Made by a program: the position numbers and the translations under genes
Source: Hygrophila difformis
Lineage: Eukaryota > Streptophyta > Magnoliopsida > Lamiales > Acanthaceae
Assembly (NCBI GenBank): GCA_030278955.1
Contig: JAOANR010000014.1
Span: 20,214,068 to 20,278,067 of the forward strand
Direction of reading: 5' to 3'
DNA: 64,000 bases
The notes under the pieces: generated by a model
Database searches by the model: none
Seen by the model: the letters and a program-made list of their open reading frames with translations, nothing else
Told to the model about the DNA's origin: nothing
Part shown: piece after piece, positions 55,662 through 64,000 of the stretch
Position numbering within the stretch: the first letter of the stretch is position 1
Layout: the number at the start of each line of letters is the position of its first letter

Positions 55662-56321
55662 TGTTGGGGCCATATGGATTAATGGGCCGCGAAAGAGCTA
55701 TTGGGCCATAAGACATGGGCCAGAAGAAAGAGGAAGTCCAAAAAGAAGATGGGCTCAAGATTAGTAAGGCCGAAAGTACATAGTAAACCAAAGGGAGGGA
55801 ATCGAGGCTGATGAAGATTTCGGCCGAAATGAGAAGAAGCAGCCGAAACCAAAACAACCGAATTGAAGAAAGAAAGAATTCGGCTCAGAGGAGTTAGCCG
55901 GAGAGCGGTTATTCCAGCTCCGGCTATAAATAGGGGTCGACACACTCAAAATCAGAGAGATCAATCCAACCCCCAAATTCCTTTTATCAATTTTAATTCC
56001 TTGTTATCTTTACTGCTTTCTTTACAGCTTTCCTTTACAGCTTTCCTTAGAATCTAGCCTAGTTTGTAGCGGTTACCATTTCCAAATCCACCGTTGCTCC
56101 TTAGCAGCTGGTAGTTTGGTTCCCTGTTTTTGGTGAATTCCGCCGTTGTTTCTTAACAACAGGCAGATTCTCCGTTGTATCTTGTTATTGTTGATCAATT
56201 CAAAGAAGATTCAGTCAATTGTGGGCGCATTATTGTTAATCCGAACCCGTAATCGGTTTGATCCTTTTCCGGTAGCATCCCTTGAGGAGAAAAAGGTCCT
56301 TGGCTACACCAGAGCCAAACA
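55662..56321 (+). repeat. 3' LTR of the Tat gypsy element
   Basis: Same length as the 5' LTR. Differences noted: CCATTG against CCGTTG (44983 region, 56173 here) and GCCTCCC against GCATCCC (45089 region, 56276 here). Followed by the TSD CTTGG. Confidence 0.95.
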
Positions 56322-56618
56322 CTTGGTCAACTTGGTCAGGAGCATCATCAAGAATAGAAAAGCGATTGTCCTTAGAATGAGGGGCCGGTGGATTCGTTTT
56401 GGTAGCTCTGATAGGTTGATGTCTTCTAGATTGTACAAACATCCACGGACCAAAAGAGTTGGCCATTGGAGCAGTATCTTCATTGGGGTTAGTATGAACT
56501 TGGGGAATCTCGGTTTGTTCTCAAGGATGGGCAGTCGATTTGCATATGGCCATACTTTCCGCATTGGAAGCAAATCGTCCTGAGGTTCTCATATTCTACG
56601 TTGAAATCTGTACCATCA
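56322..56618 (-). pseudogene. LINE ORF1, CCHC and following part
   Basis: Minus strand. A zinc knuckle CFQCGKYGHMQIDC lies at about 56560, then the block NSFGPWMFVQSRRHQ in another frame, showing a frameshift or stop between them (a TAA follows near 56500). The frame runs to the gypsy insertion and resumes at 44469. Confidence 0.85.
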
Positions 56619-56626
56619 ATAGAGAT

Positions 56627-57395
56627 CAGTGTCACATGATTCGGAATTCATTTCGGTACGGGGAACGGAATTCGATTCGCAATTCGCTAGTTAGGAAATT
56701 TTTGATTCTGTAGGGGTATACTGCTTTAATTCGCTTTTTCGATTCATAATTCGATGCTTTAATTCGATTAATATTTGATTTGTTTTTTTCTAAAATTTTG
56801 TTAGAATATTACTACTGTTTTATTGATTTTTTAATTAATATTTAATATTAATCTGCAAATGTTAAAATAACATGGGTCCCAACTCCCAACTACATCACTC
56901 ATATTTAATAATTTATTTTTTCTTCCACTCAATTGATTACCGTACTTGGAAACAGAGAAAGACTTGAATAGGACAAAAACTTGAATATAAAATGTAGGGA
57001 GACTAAAAAGTTATTTGACTAAAGTAAATGTAATAAATAAAGTACTGTTTATCTTCTTCCCTCATCTCCTCCCTCCCGCCGCTGTGTGCCCTAATTTTTT
57101 CTTTATGTATTGCTGTTTGCGCCTCTTCCTCCCTCCTCTCCCTCAATCCCTCTCATCCCCACCGCGCCTCTCCCGCTGCTCTGTCTGGTTTCACAAGTCG
57201 CAAGCCACGGTGCCGCTGGTCCGCCGCTCCCTACTCCCCCCTACTCCCCCGCTCCTGTCTTTGTTTCTTTCAATTCGCTCATTTCTGCGATTTGAATCGC
57301 GAATCCAAGCGACTTAGATCGCTGCCGAACCCCGATTGGGTTCGAGCGAATGGAATCGCAATTCGCTAGGGAGTTGAGCGAATTATGTTACACTG
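56627..57395. mobile_element. Non-autonomous hAT element in the LINE ORF1
   Basis: Termini CAGTGTCACATGATTCG and CGAATTATGTTACACTG are inverted repeats with two mismatches. Perfect TSD ATAGAGAT (56619-56626, 57396-57403). Subterminal AATTCGCTAG/GCGAATT repeats at both ends. Pyrimidine-rich middle (57055-57290), no transposase. Confidence 0.93.
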
Positions 57396-57403
57396 ATAGA
57401 GAT

Positions 57404-58192
57404 ACATGGGGTCAATGGCTTATCCAAATCGATCTGAACGACGAGGCGAGCAAAACGACCCCTCTTCGTGTCGTCGGTGTTAAAATCAACACTGATCACT
57501 TGGCCTAAGACAGAACCTGCAAGGGCAATAACTCTTCTATTATAGATATGCATGGAAAGACTAGGAACTCTTGCCCAGGCTACCATCGATTTGACCACAT
57601 TAGTTTTGGGATCAAAGGATGCTTCCCACTTCTGTACATGAAGATAATGGCCTAATATCATCCACGGACCACCTGTGATTGCATGGTTAGCTTCTTCAGC
57701 GGATTGGAATTGAATAACGAAGTAGTTGTTATCTAAATCCACAAGATCATAATTCTTGGCAGGAGGCCAGATTTGTTCTATCCGGGTTTGAAGGATCTTG
57801 AATGAAACGCGTCTGCCGTCTGCCGATGACTTTGAAGACTATAGCGTGAGCCCAAGGTTTCAGTAGGTGGGCGCGGAAAGAGTCTGAAAACGTGATGCAA
57901 GGCTTGCCATTGATGTAGGAGAGATTAAGATCAGAGGGATCGCCCATCGTATCGGCCGGATCTTCGTCAAGGGTAATGTGAACAAAACCTGCCCTACGTC
58001 TTGCGATATCACTGTATGAGGCTCTTGGACGTTTGCTTACTCGAATCTCCAAAGGGTCAGGTGGAACGCCACCGTGATCAGAGTCGTCATCCTCCGCCAT
58101 GGAACAAATTAAAGAAAACAGTTTCCGGAAAGGAATTCAAGGAAAGGGTTTCTTGGAGAAGAAAGTCAAATAACAACAAAAATTAAATTTTT
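57404..58192 (-). pseudogene. ORF1-only LINE, 5' UTR and ORF1 N-terminal part
   Basis: Minus strand. ORF1 starts at ATG 58100 (MAEDDDSDHGGVPPDP). A DUF4283 domain follows: YFVIQFQSAEEANHAITGGP, MVAWARVPSL and RGRFARLVVQIDL, down to the hAT at 57403. A frame change near 57745 breaks it. The 92-bp 5' UTR ends exactly at the 16-bp target duplication, so this LINE is not 5'-truncated. With the parts at 56322-56618 and 43843-44474 it makes about 1.7 kb and lacks ORF2. Confidence 0.87.
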
Positions 58193-58208
58193 ATATTCTT
58201 GTTCTTAT
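58193..58208. repeat. 16-bp LINE target duplication, right copy
   Basis: ATATTCTTGTTCTTAT, identical to 43827-43842. Confidence 0.92.
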
Positions 58209-58761
58209 GTAATGAATACTAGCTAGTTAAAATATTATATATATAAAAAAGTTCATAATATATTTATTGAAAAGTTTATTATTTAATAAATATTATTTTC
58301 AAATAATTCAAAATATTTTTATTTAAAAAATAAATTTGGATTTAATAAAATGAGTTATGGATTTTAATTTAATTTGGTATTTTGCGGATAAATAAATTTT
58401 TAAAAATTTCACATTGACCATATATACATATTTTTTTGTTAAAAATACTCATGTACCAAAAATGAAAAATAATTATATAATGAAACAAAAAAAAAATGGC
58501 TTACAACTAATCTCCTTCCGGTTGAAAGAAAGCACTAGCATAGCTGGATCGGATGGGATGGGCGCAATAAGCACTTGAAAATTTCCAAAACGTGGAACAA
58601 AAGTGGATGAGAGAAAATCATATGGATTTTTCCCTTATACATTACACTATCTTGTTTCAATTCACATTCTCTCTCTACAATTCATATGTTGTCTTCCTAC
58701 GACTCACATTTTGTCTTGTTTTACTTGTCATTCTGTCTTGTGCCAATTCAAATTAATTCCA
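58209..58761. other. AT-rich intergenic sequence
   Basis: Nothing recognised. Several CAATTCACATT/TTGTCTT runs at 58640-58745. TRIM target duplication TTCCA at 58757-58761. Confidence 0.6.
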
Positions 58762-59195
58762 TGTTGGGTTATCAAACCTAGTCCCACATCCGAAGAATAT
58801 GGAAGTGTAATTAACCCTAAATATAAGAGTTCGCCTAACTCCATTAGTATGAGGCCTTTTGGAGGAGCCCAAAAATAAATCTGTGCGGGCTCGGCCCAAA
58901 GTGGATAATATCATACTAATGCCCGAGTTAGGGTGTCAGTCGTAGTCCTAACAAGTAGTATAAGAGCTCAACTTCGGGGATTGAGTCAGCAGCGGACTCA
59001 GCAGATTGTTGGGGTATCAAACCCATCCCACATCAGTGAAGCAAGAAAATAATGACTTACTTATAAGTGTCCGCCCAACTCTCGTTTGTAATGAGGCCTT
59101 TTGGGAGGTGCCCAAAACAAAACCGTGAGGGCTTGGCCCAAAGTAGACAATATCATACTAATGCCGGAGTTAGGGTGGAGGTCGCAGTCCCAACA
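58762..59195 (+). mobile_element. TRIM (miniature LTR retrotransposon)
   Basis: Two direct repeats of 192 and 189 bp (58762-58953, 59007-59195), both starting TGTTGGG(G/T)TATCAAACC and ending in ACA, flank only 53 bp. That interior starts AGTAGTATAAGAGCT, a decayed initiator-tRNA-Met primer site. Perfect 5-bp TSD TTCCA (58757-58761, 59196-59200). No coding capacity. Confidence 0.9.
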
Positions 59196-60198
59196 TTCCA
59201 ATTTGTTTTGTAGGCCCCCTTTTAATCTTGAATTAAGTGCGTTGTTAGTGTGTTGTTGTGACTACATGCAAGCATTAAACAAGAAACGGCATATTTGTTT
59301 ACCGAGTTTGGTCATTCGGACCTAAATCTGGGGATTCCAATCCAGGAACTCTCAGTATGTATGAAATCCAAGCAAGACAAGACCAAACTCTAAACACACT
59401 AGAACTCTTTCTAGCAGAACGACCGTAGTCAGAACTCCCCCTCAACTGCGGATGCTAGACGGACGATCCAATTCGGTGTAATCTTGGAGGCGATCCTCAC
59501 AAGTCTTGAAATGAACATAACAGAAATCCAGGACTTTCCCATCATCATACCATGAAAGCTCAGTACCATGAAGCCAGTTCAATTGGTTGGATAAATAAAT
59601 TCTTCAATAAGAGAGACTTGTCGAAGCAATGTAAAGCGCAAAGACCCTTAATGATGAAGATGATGATCTCTAGAAATAACTCCAATTCATCGAGGGAAAT
59701 TATATCTAAAAGAGTGTGATCCAAGAATTCTAAAACCCGACTCAGGAAAGATACAAGCAATGTACAACTCAATCTACTTACAATAGTCTAATACAAACAG
59801 ATATATTATGACAACTACCATAGACAGTTCTTGTTGTTGTTGCGTCATTCCAACTATCCAGGGACAATCCTTATCATCTCCACAAAAAGTCTTGCAGTAC
59901 CAAAAATCTCCCCACTATTTATGGAGATGATAATCACTAAAATGGCAAAGATTACAATTTTTTTTTTCTTTAGTTTTACCATCGCGACATCGGTACTGCG
60001 ATAAAAGAAAAGCCAATCATTAATACAAAAGGTGATGATTGCAATACAAATTAGAAACTCTGGATATTACTACAATTCAGGGCATTGAAAACTTCGCTTT
60101 TGCTTTTAGGCGTTGCAAAATTTAAAAATTTTCAATTCCTTTTGCAACAGTTTAAGAGTATTACTATATAAACTGCGTCCTTGTAGTGAATACATTTG
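59196..60198. other. Intergenic, then UGT copy 2 downstream region
   Basis: 59200-59920 holds nothing recognised; a 70-codon minus-strand ORF at 59560-59772 has no family features. From about 59925 on it matches the region downstream of UGT copy 1 and marks one edge of the tandem duplication. Confidence 0.6.
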
Positions 60199-62173
60199 TC
60201 ACTTCGTCCTTGCTGTCAACGACGCGATAAACTCCACAAGGCGCCCAAGTGACTCACACGAAGCTCCCACGCTAATCGAATGCTCCAACTCTTGTTTCAA
60301 GCATAATGCTCTTTCTCTCATTTTTCGCCCTTGTTCACTCCCCATCATTGTCCTAATCGCTCGTTCATACCCATCCTCCTTCGCGCTTTCTAGCTCCAAA
60401 CCATTCCCCCACACATAGGTCACGTATCTTGCATTCACTGGTTGATCCGAAACACAAGGCTTACATATCAAGGGCACCCCTTCACACATCCCCTCCAACG
60501 TCGAATTCCATCCACAATGCGTGAGGAACGCCCCCACTGCAGAGTGCGCCAAAACCTTCTTCTGAGGAGCCCACTTCACTACACATCCTCTTTCCCGTGT
60601 GATCTCCTTGAAATCCTTGGGCAAGCATTTGATCGGATCGGACCCCTGAAGCAACGAGGGGCGCATAGCCCACAAGAACGGATGTTCGCTTTTGGCAATC
60701 CCCCAAGCCATCTCGGTCAGCTCTTCTTCAGTTATGATCGCCAAACTGCCCAAGCTTATGAACACGACGGAATTGGGAGATTGTTTGTCGAGCCATGATA
60801 GACAAGTGTTGTCTTCTTCAATCAAGCTTGTCTGTGATGGTTGAGCCGTTTTATGGAGAGGGCCAATGGTGAAAAAGGGAACTGAACTATCCTGGTGGAG
60901 CTGGCGTAAAGGCCACGGTTCGAGTGATTCGACAGTGTTCCAAATAACTGCTGAACTTGACCTTATGTCCATGTAATCGTGCATAAAATCCAATTTACTG
61001 TCTGGGATTTTTTCAACTGATGAAAAAGGCAACTCCTTGAATCTGAGAGGATGCATGTCTGGAATTGGAAACTCCAATTTAGACTCTGTCCAGAAAACAG
61101 AAATCATTAATTTCCACATGAAAAGAAATGTTGATAATAGACGTTTCTCTTTGTAAGGTCCTACATATGTGCAACTTGCTAAAAACGTGATAAAAATGAA
61201 ATTATGAAGAATTAAATAAATAATTCTACTCCAATAATTGGCATTACTTAGATACTAAATATGTCGATAAAAATGACATTCTTGTATGAAATAATTTTTT
61301 ATTTATTTATTTATTTATTTATTTAATATGAGCCAAAGCCAAGTAGGCAAAGAGTAAAAGAAAGACCGAAAACCAAACAAACTACACTAGGAAAGGAAAG
61401 CAGACCATTCTTGTATGAATTTGAGTGGTCTACAACTACAAGTCAGAATGATTATATTTCAATAATACAATATGGCACAAAAAAAGAAAAGAAAAAAAAA
61501 TTAAAGGACATGTGTAGGTTTGTTTTAGACTCACAAGTTGGCTTATAGTAATTTCTTGAATCCCACCGAAATACTTTGAATTTTACTTGAATGAATATTC
61601 ATCATAGCCACAAACAAACATTTAAACCAAAGCCCAAAGCCAGCCAATGCAGTGTAATTGCATATTACCAGGTATGGGAATCAGCTTCTGTTCCAGGAGT
61701 TGCAAAAAAACCTTATACGAGTGCATATAGGCGGCGGAGGTTGTCCGAAGCACGACAGTGGGTACCCTCAGCCTACACGCCACTACATCCACAAACTTCA
61801 TTATCGCATCATAGACGACGACGACACACGCCGCCACATCTCCACAACCTGCTGCCTCCTCCTCCTGCTGACGCAGCATTTTCGCCACGTGTTCCTCAAA
61901 GGGGGACTCGCAGTGGGCATTCATGGTGTGTATCAAGTTGAGAGTGTTTCCGGAGGACGTGTCGAAACCGTTATCCAATCCATCGGGCAACGGCACGAAG
62001 GTCAACCTTGGGTGGTCCGAAGGATCCGGGGAGTTGAATTGGGGGTGGGCGACTGTAATGGAAAACCCATTGGAGTCGAGGATTGAGGCCAGTTGAAGCA
62101 TCGGAGTAATGTGGCCCTGGAATGGGTATGGGACTAACACCACGCGTTTTCTTGGCGGCTCGGTTTTGGCCAT
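60199..62173 (-). CDS. UDP-glycosyltransferase, UGT76-like, copy 2
   Basis: Two exons on the minus strand: 61669-62173 (168 codons plus one base, donor G|GTAATA) and 60199-61085 (acceptor GGACAG|AG), 463 aa, intact. The intron position and phase are the same as in copy 1. Catalytic His is residue 21 in FQGHITPML. The PSPG box runs from WAPQ (340) to SDQ (383) with HCGWNSTLEG and the terminal Gln linked to UDP-glucose use. It is a close paralogue of copy 1, with changes across the acceptor-binding N-terminal half (for example DGLDNGFDTSSGN here, DGLYEGFDTSFKN there) and an extra EEAA in the QQEEEAAGCGD loop. The substrate may therefore differ. Cytosolic enzyme; acceptor not predictable. A 115-bp LINE end lies in its intron. 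Confidence 0.93.
61291..61405 (-). mobile_element. 5'-truncated LINE end in UGT copy 2 intron
   Basis: 115 bp with an ATTT-repeat tail (61301-61323, minus-strand TAAA-type tail), flanked by a perfect 14-bp duplication CATTCTTGTATGAA (61277-61290, 61406-61419). The matching intron of copy 1 has no insertion here. Confidence 0.88.
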
Positions 62174-62882
62174 TAAGTAATTTTTGTTCTTGTTTGGGAG
62201 GGAGGGATTATTGATGATGATGAAGATTTTGGGTTTGGGGTTGCGTTTTATTTAAAGCTAGGGATTTTGCCAAACTATAGATTCTTCTTCGATGAAAACA
62301 ATAATGAGTGGAGAGGGAGTAAGCAACGACAGCAAATGCCGGAAGAGGGAATAATAATCAATTAATCATTGAGGTTGCCAAGTTGTAACTTGTAAGCACT
62401 TTGTATGTGGGATGTTTTTTTGGCCACATATATATGTATATATATATTTTACTCATGCCCCTCTTTGAGAATTAGCTGTTAGCGGTTGACTGATTCTGTG
62501 AATAATAATTAGTTAAAAAATTAGCTGTTTGATAATTTCGAGACTAACTTTTTGTCTTGAATAACCTACAATCTAAAATGCTGCTATTTGCAGCGGTTTC
62601 AAAAAGAGCTGATTAAACACTGTTTTACGTTATTTTATCTTGTTGAATAAGCTAATTTATCTTAAATTCTCTTATAAAATAGCTGATTGGTTTAGTTTAT
62701 TTGCCAAACATTACCTTAGAATTTAAATTTGTGCGGAAGAAACGGCTGAGTTGCGTGTTGTGTTTTGGCTAGAGTCATTATTCCTGGGCCCTTTAGCACA
62801 TGCTGCTGCTCCCATTGTGGTTCATTATTGTATCGAAATTAAAATGAAATTGAAATGAATTGTTGACTTGTTTAACGATATA
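62174..62882. other. UGT copy 2 upstream region
   Basis: Similar to UGT copy 1 upstream to about 62420. TTTAAATAAAA (minus strand, about 62248) is a possible TATA box. A TA microsatellite lies at 62429-62450. 62464-62715 resembles a decayed MITE (TTTGCCAAACATTACC near its end), not delimited. Confidence 0.5.
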
Positions 62883-63136
62883 CTTCCTCCGTTTTTTTTG
62901 TTAGCTACTATTGACTAATGAGTACTGTTCACTTATCTACTTTGACTTAAAGTTTTCTCATAATTATACAAGTTAAAATATAGCCAAGTGTGATCTTATT
63001 AGATTCGTCTCGTCTTGTAGATTTTAAATATCCAACTTTTAGAATTTTTACATGTACTGAATTTGAATTATTAATGGTTTAAAATGTGCATTAAAATTCG
63101 TGCTGAGTGGGTCCGTAGCTATCTTTAAAACGTGAG
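62883..63136. mobile_element. Stowaway-like MITE, diverged
   Basis: CTTCCTCCGTTTTTTT ... AAAACGTGAG with TA at 62881-62882 and 63137-63138. The interior GTGTGATCTTATTAGATTCG matches the other Stowaway copies. Confidence 0.8.
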
Positions 63137-63488
63137 TATGTAGTAGTACTATACAACTGTGATAGTAGTATTTTTTTTAAAATTTAAATGTTTTCCCAGC
63201 ATTTGCATGTCTAGTGTCTAGAAGATTGACTTGGTCAAATTCCATACGAAAAAGTTGCATTCTGTACTTTTTCTAACACACATTTTGTATTGATCTCATG
63301 ATTGACAGTCTATTATTCTCACACACATTTTGTATATTGATATTGATCTCATCATTGACAGTCGTTTATTTTTATAGACATTATATGTATTGGTTTAGAT
63401 AAATGACAAAATCCAATATTTGTCAAAGTGACATGTTCGCTATTGGTTCAAGTGATATCTTTTATTGACAACGAACATTTTGTATTGC
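63137..63488. other. Intergenic sequence
   Basis: Short repeated phrases (CACACATTTTGTAT and TTGATCTCAT at 63278-63350), no gene seen. Confidence 0.6.
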
Positions 63489-64000
63489 TGTTGGGGCCAC
63501 AAAGGATAGTGGGCCACGGGGAGAAGAAAATTGGGCCATAGAAGATGGGCCAAAGAGGGACTTTTGAAGAAAATCGAGTTGGAGATCCATTGGGCCGAGG
63601 AATCAAAAGGGGGTGATCCAGAGCAGCAGAAGAATCCCGAAAGGAAGAAAGCTCCGAAAGGAAGGATTTCGGCCGAAATGACGTCAATTCAGCCGATTGA
63701 AGTGAGCAGTGGAATCGGCTTAAGGGAATCGGCCGGAGAGCGGTTATATCAGCTCCGGCTATAAATAGGGGTCGACACACACAAAATCAGGGAGATCAAT
63801 CCAACCCCCAAATTCCTTTTATCAAATTTAATTCCTTGTTATCTTTACTGCTTTCTTTACAGCTTTCCTTAGAATCTAGCTTAGTTTGTAGCGGTTACCT
63901 TTTCCAAATCCACCGTTGTTTCTTAGCAACTGGTAGTTTGGTTCCTTGTTCTTGGTGAATTCCGCCGTTGTTTCTTAACAACAGGTAGATTCTTCATCGT
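63489..64000 (+). mobile_element. Second Tat-family LTR, cut by the window edge
   Basis: Starts TGTTGGGGCCAC and follows the 44475-45134 LTR throughout its length, with TATAAATA at 63760-63767 and GCTTTCTTTACAGCTTTC at about 63849. It differs in its first 250 bp, so it is another subfamily or an older copy. Whether it is a solo LTR or a full element cannot be seen. Confidence 0.88.

Larger units (their letters stand above)
44475..56321 (+). mobile_element. Ty3/gypsy retrotransposon, Tat lineage, complete and young
   Basis: 11,847 bp with 660-bp LTRs (44475-45134, 55662-56321) that differ at only two positions seen by eye, and a 5-bp TSD CTTGG. Plus strand: gag-protease, RT-RNase H-second RNase H, integrase. 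Minus strand between integrase and the 3' LTR: a spliced PMD gene. The second, archaeal-type RNase H after the first is diagnostic of the Tat group. It sits inside an ORF1-only LINE between the two UGT genes. Confidence 0.96.

Noticed and set aside
59560..59772. 70-codon minus-strand ORF near UGT copy 2
   Set aside because: Hydrophobic but with no family match that I can see, no flanking gene structure and no conservation in the other UGT unit.
62464..62715. Possible hAT-type MITE upstream of UGT copy 2
   Set aside because: Repeated AGCTGATT/TTAGCTGTT phrases but no clear inverted termini or 8-bp duplication.

Overview
This is a window of nuclear DNA from a flowering plant, most likely a eudicot. 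It carries intron-containing plant genes (a galactolipid synthase and two UGT76-like glycosyltransferases) in a gene-poor background built almost entirely from plant transposable elements: L1-type LINEs, Ty3/gypsy and Ty1/copia elements, a LARD, a TRIM, hAT elements and Stowaway MITEs. Only three genes look intact and host-like. Many element boundaries could be fixed to the base because their target-site duplications (TSDs) are still perfect.

Left block (1-24.7 kb) is one nest. An L1-type LINE on the minus strand (24.7 kb down to 1) was split by a solo LTR (LTR A, minus strand, TSD CTCAT). LTR A was later hit by a 1.4-kb hAT element that carries a piece of a trihelix-like gene (4487-5894). 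It was also hit by a complete 12.6-kb LARD of related sequence (8039-20621, TSD GTGGC, tRNA-Asp primer site, no gag-pol). The 3' LTR of the LARD carries a further small hAT (17291-17825). Removing the insertions restores the LINE reading frame across the junction.

Middle block (24.7-35.5 kb) holds Stowaway MITEs and two candidate foldback elements filled with a TCGCTGAATT motif (one with long hairpins, one with about 31 units of a 23-bp minisatellite). It also holds an eight-exon type-B MGDG synthase gene (30628-33446), whose fifth intron has taken in a 738-bp hAT element.

Right block (35.5-64 kb) is a tandem pair of UGT76-like genes on the minus strand (40956-43270 and 60199-62173) that have been pushed apart. 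A decayed copia element sits downstream of the first gene. Between the genes lies a LINE copy that has ORF1 and a poly(A) tail but no reverse transcriptase. That LINE is split by a very young 11.8-kb Tat-lineage gypsy element and by another hAT. The gypsy element carries gag-protease, RT with two RNase H domains, and integrase on the plus strand. On the opposite strand it carries a spliced gene with a plant mobile domain (PMD) and a coiled coil. A TRIM lies before the second UGT, and the left part of another Tat LTR runs off the right edge.

Most notable for follow-up are: the antisense, intron-containing PMD gene of the Tat element; the palindrome clusters that keep their place but change sequence between the two related long LTRs; the hairpins around polypurine-tract-like motifs inside the LARD; the TCGCTGAATT foldback family; and the ORF1-only LINE.
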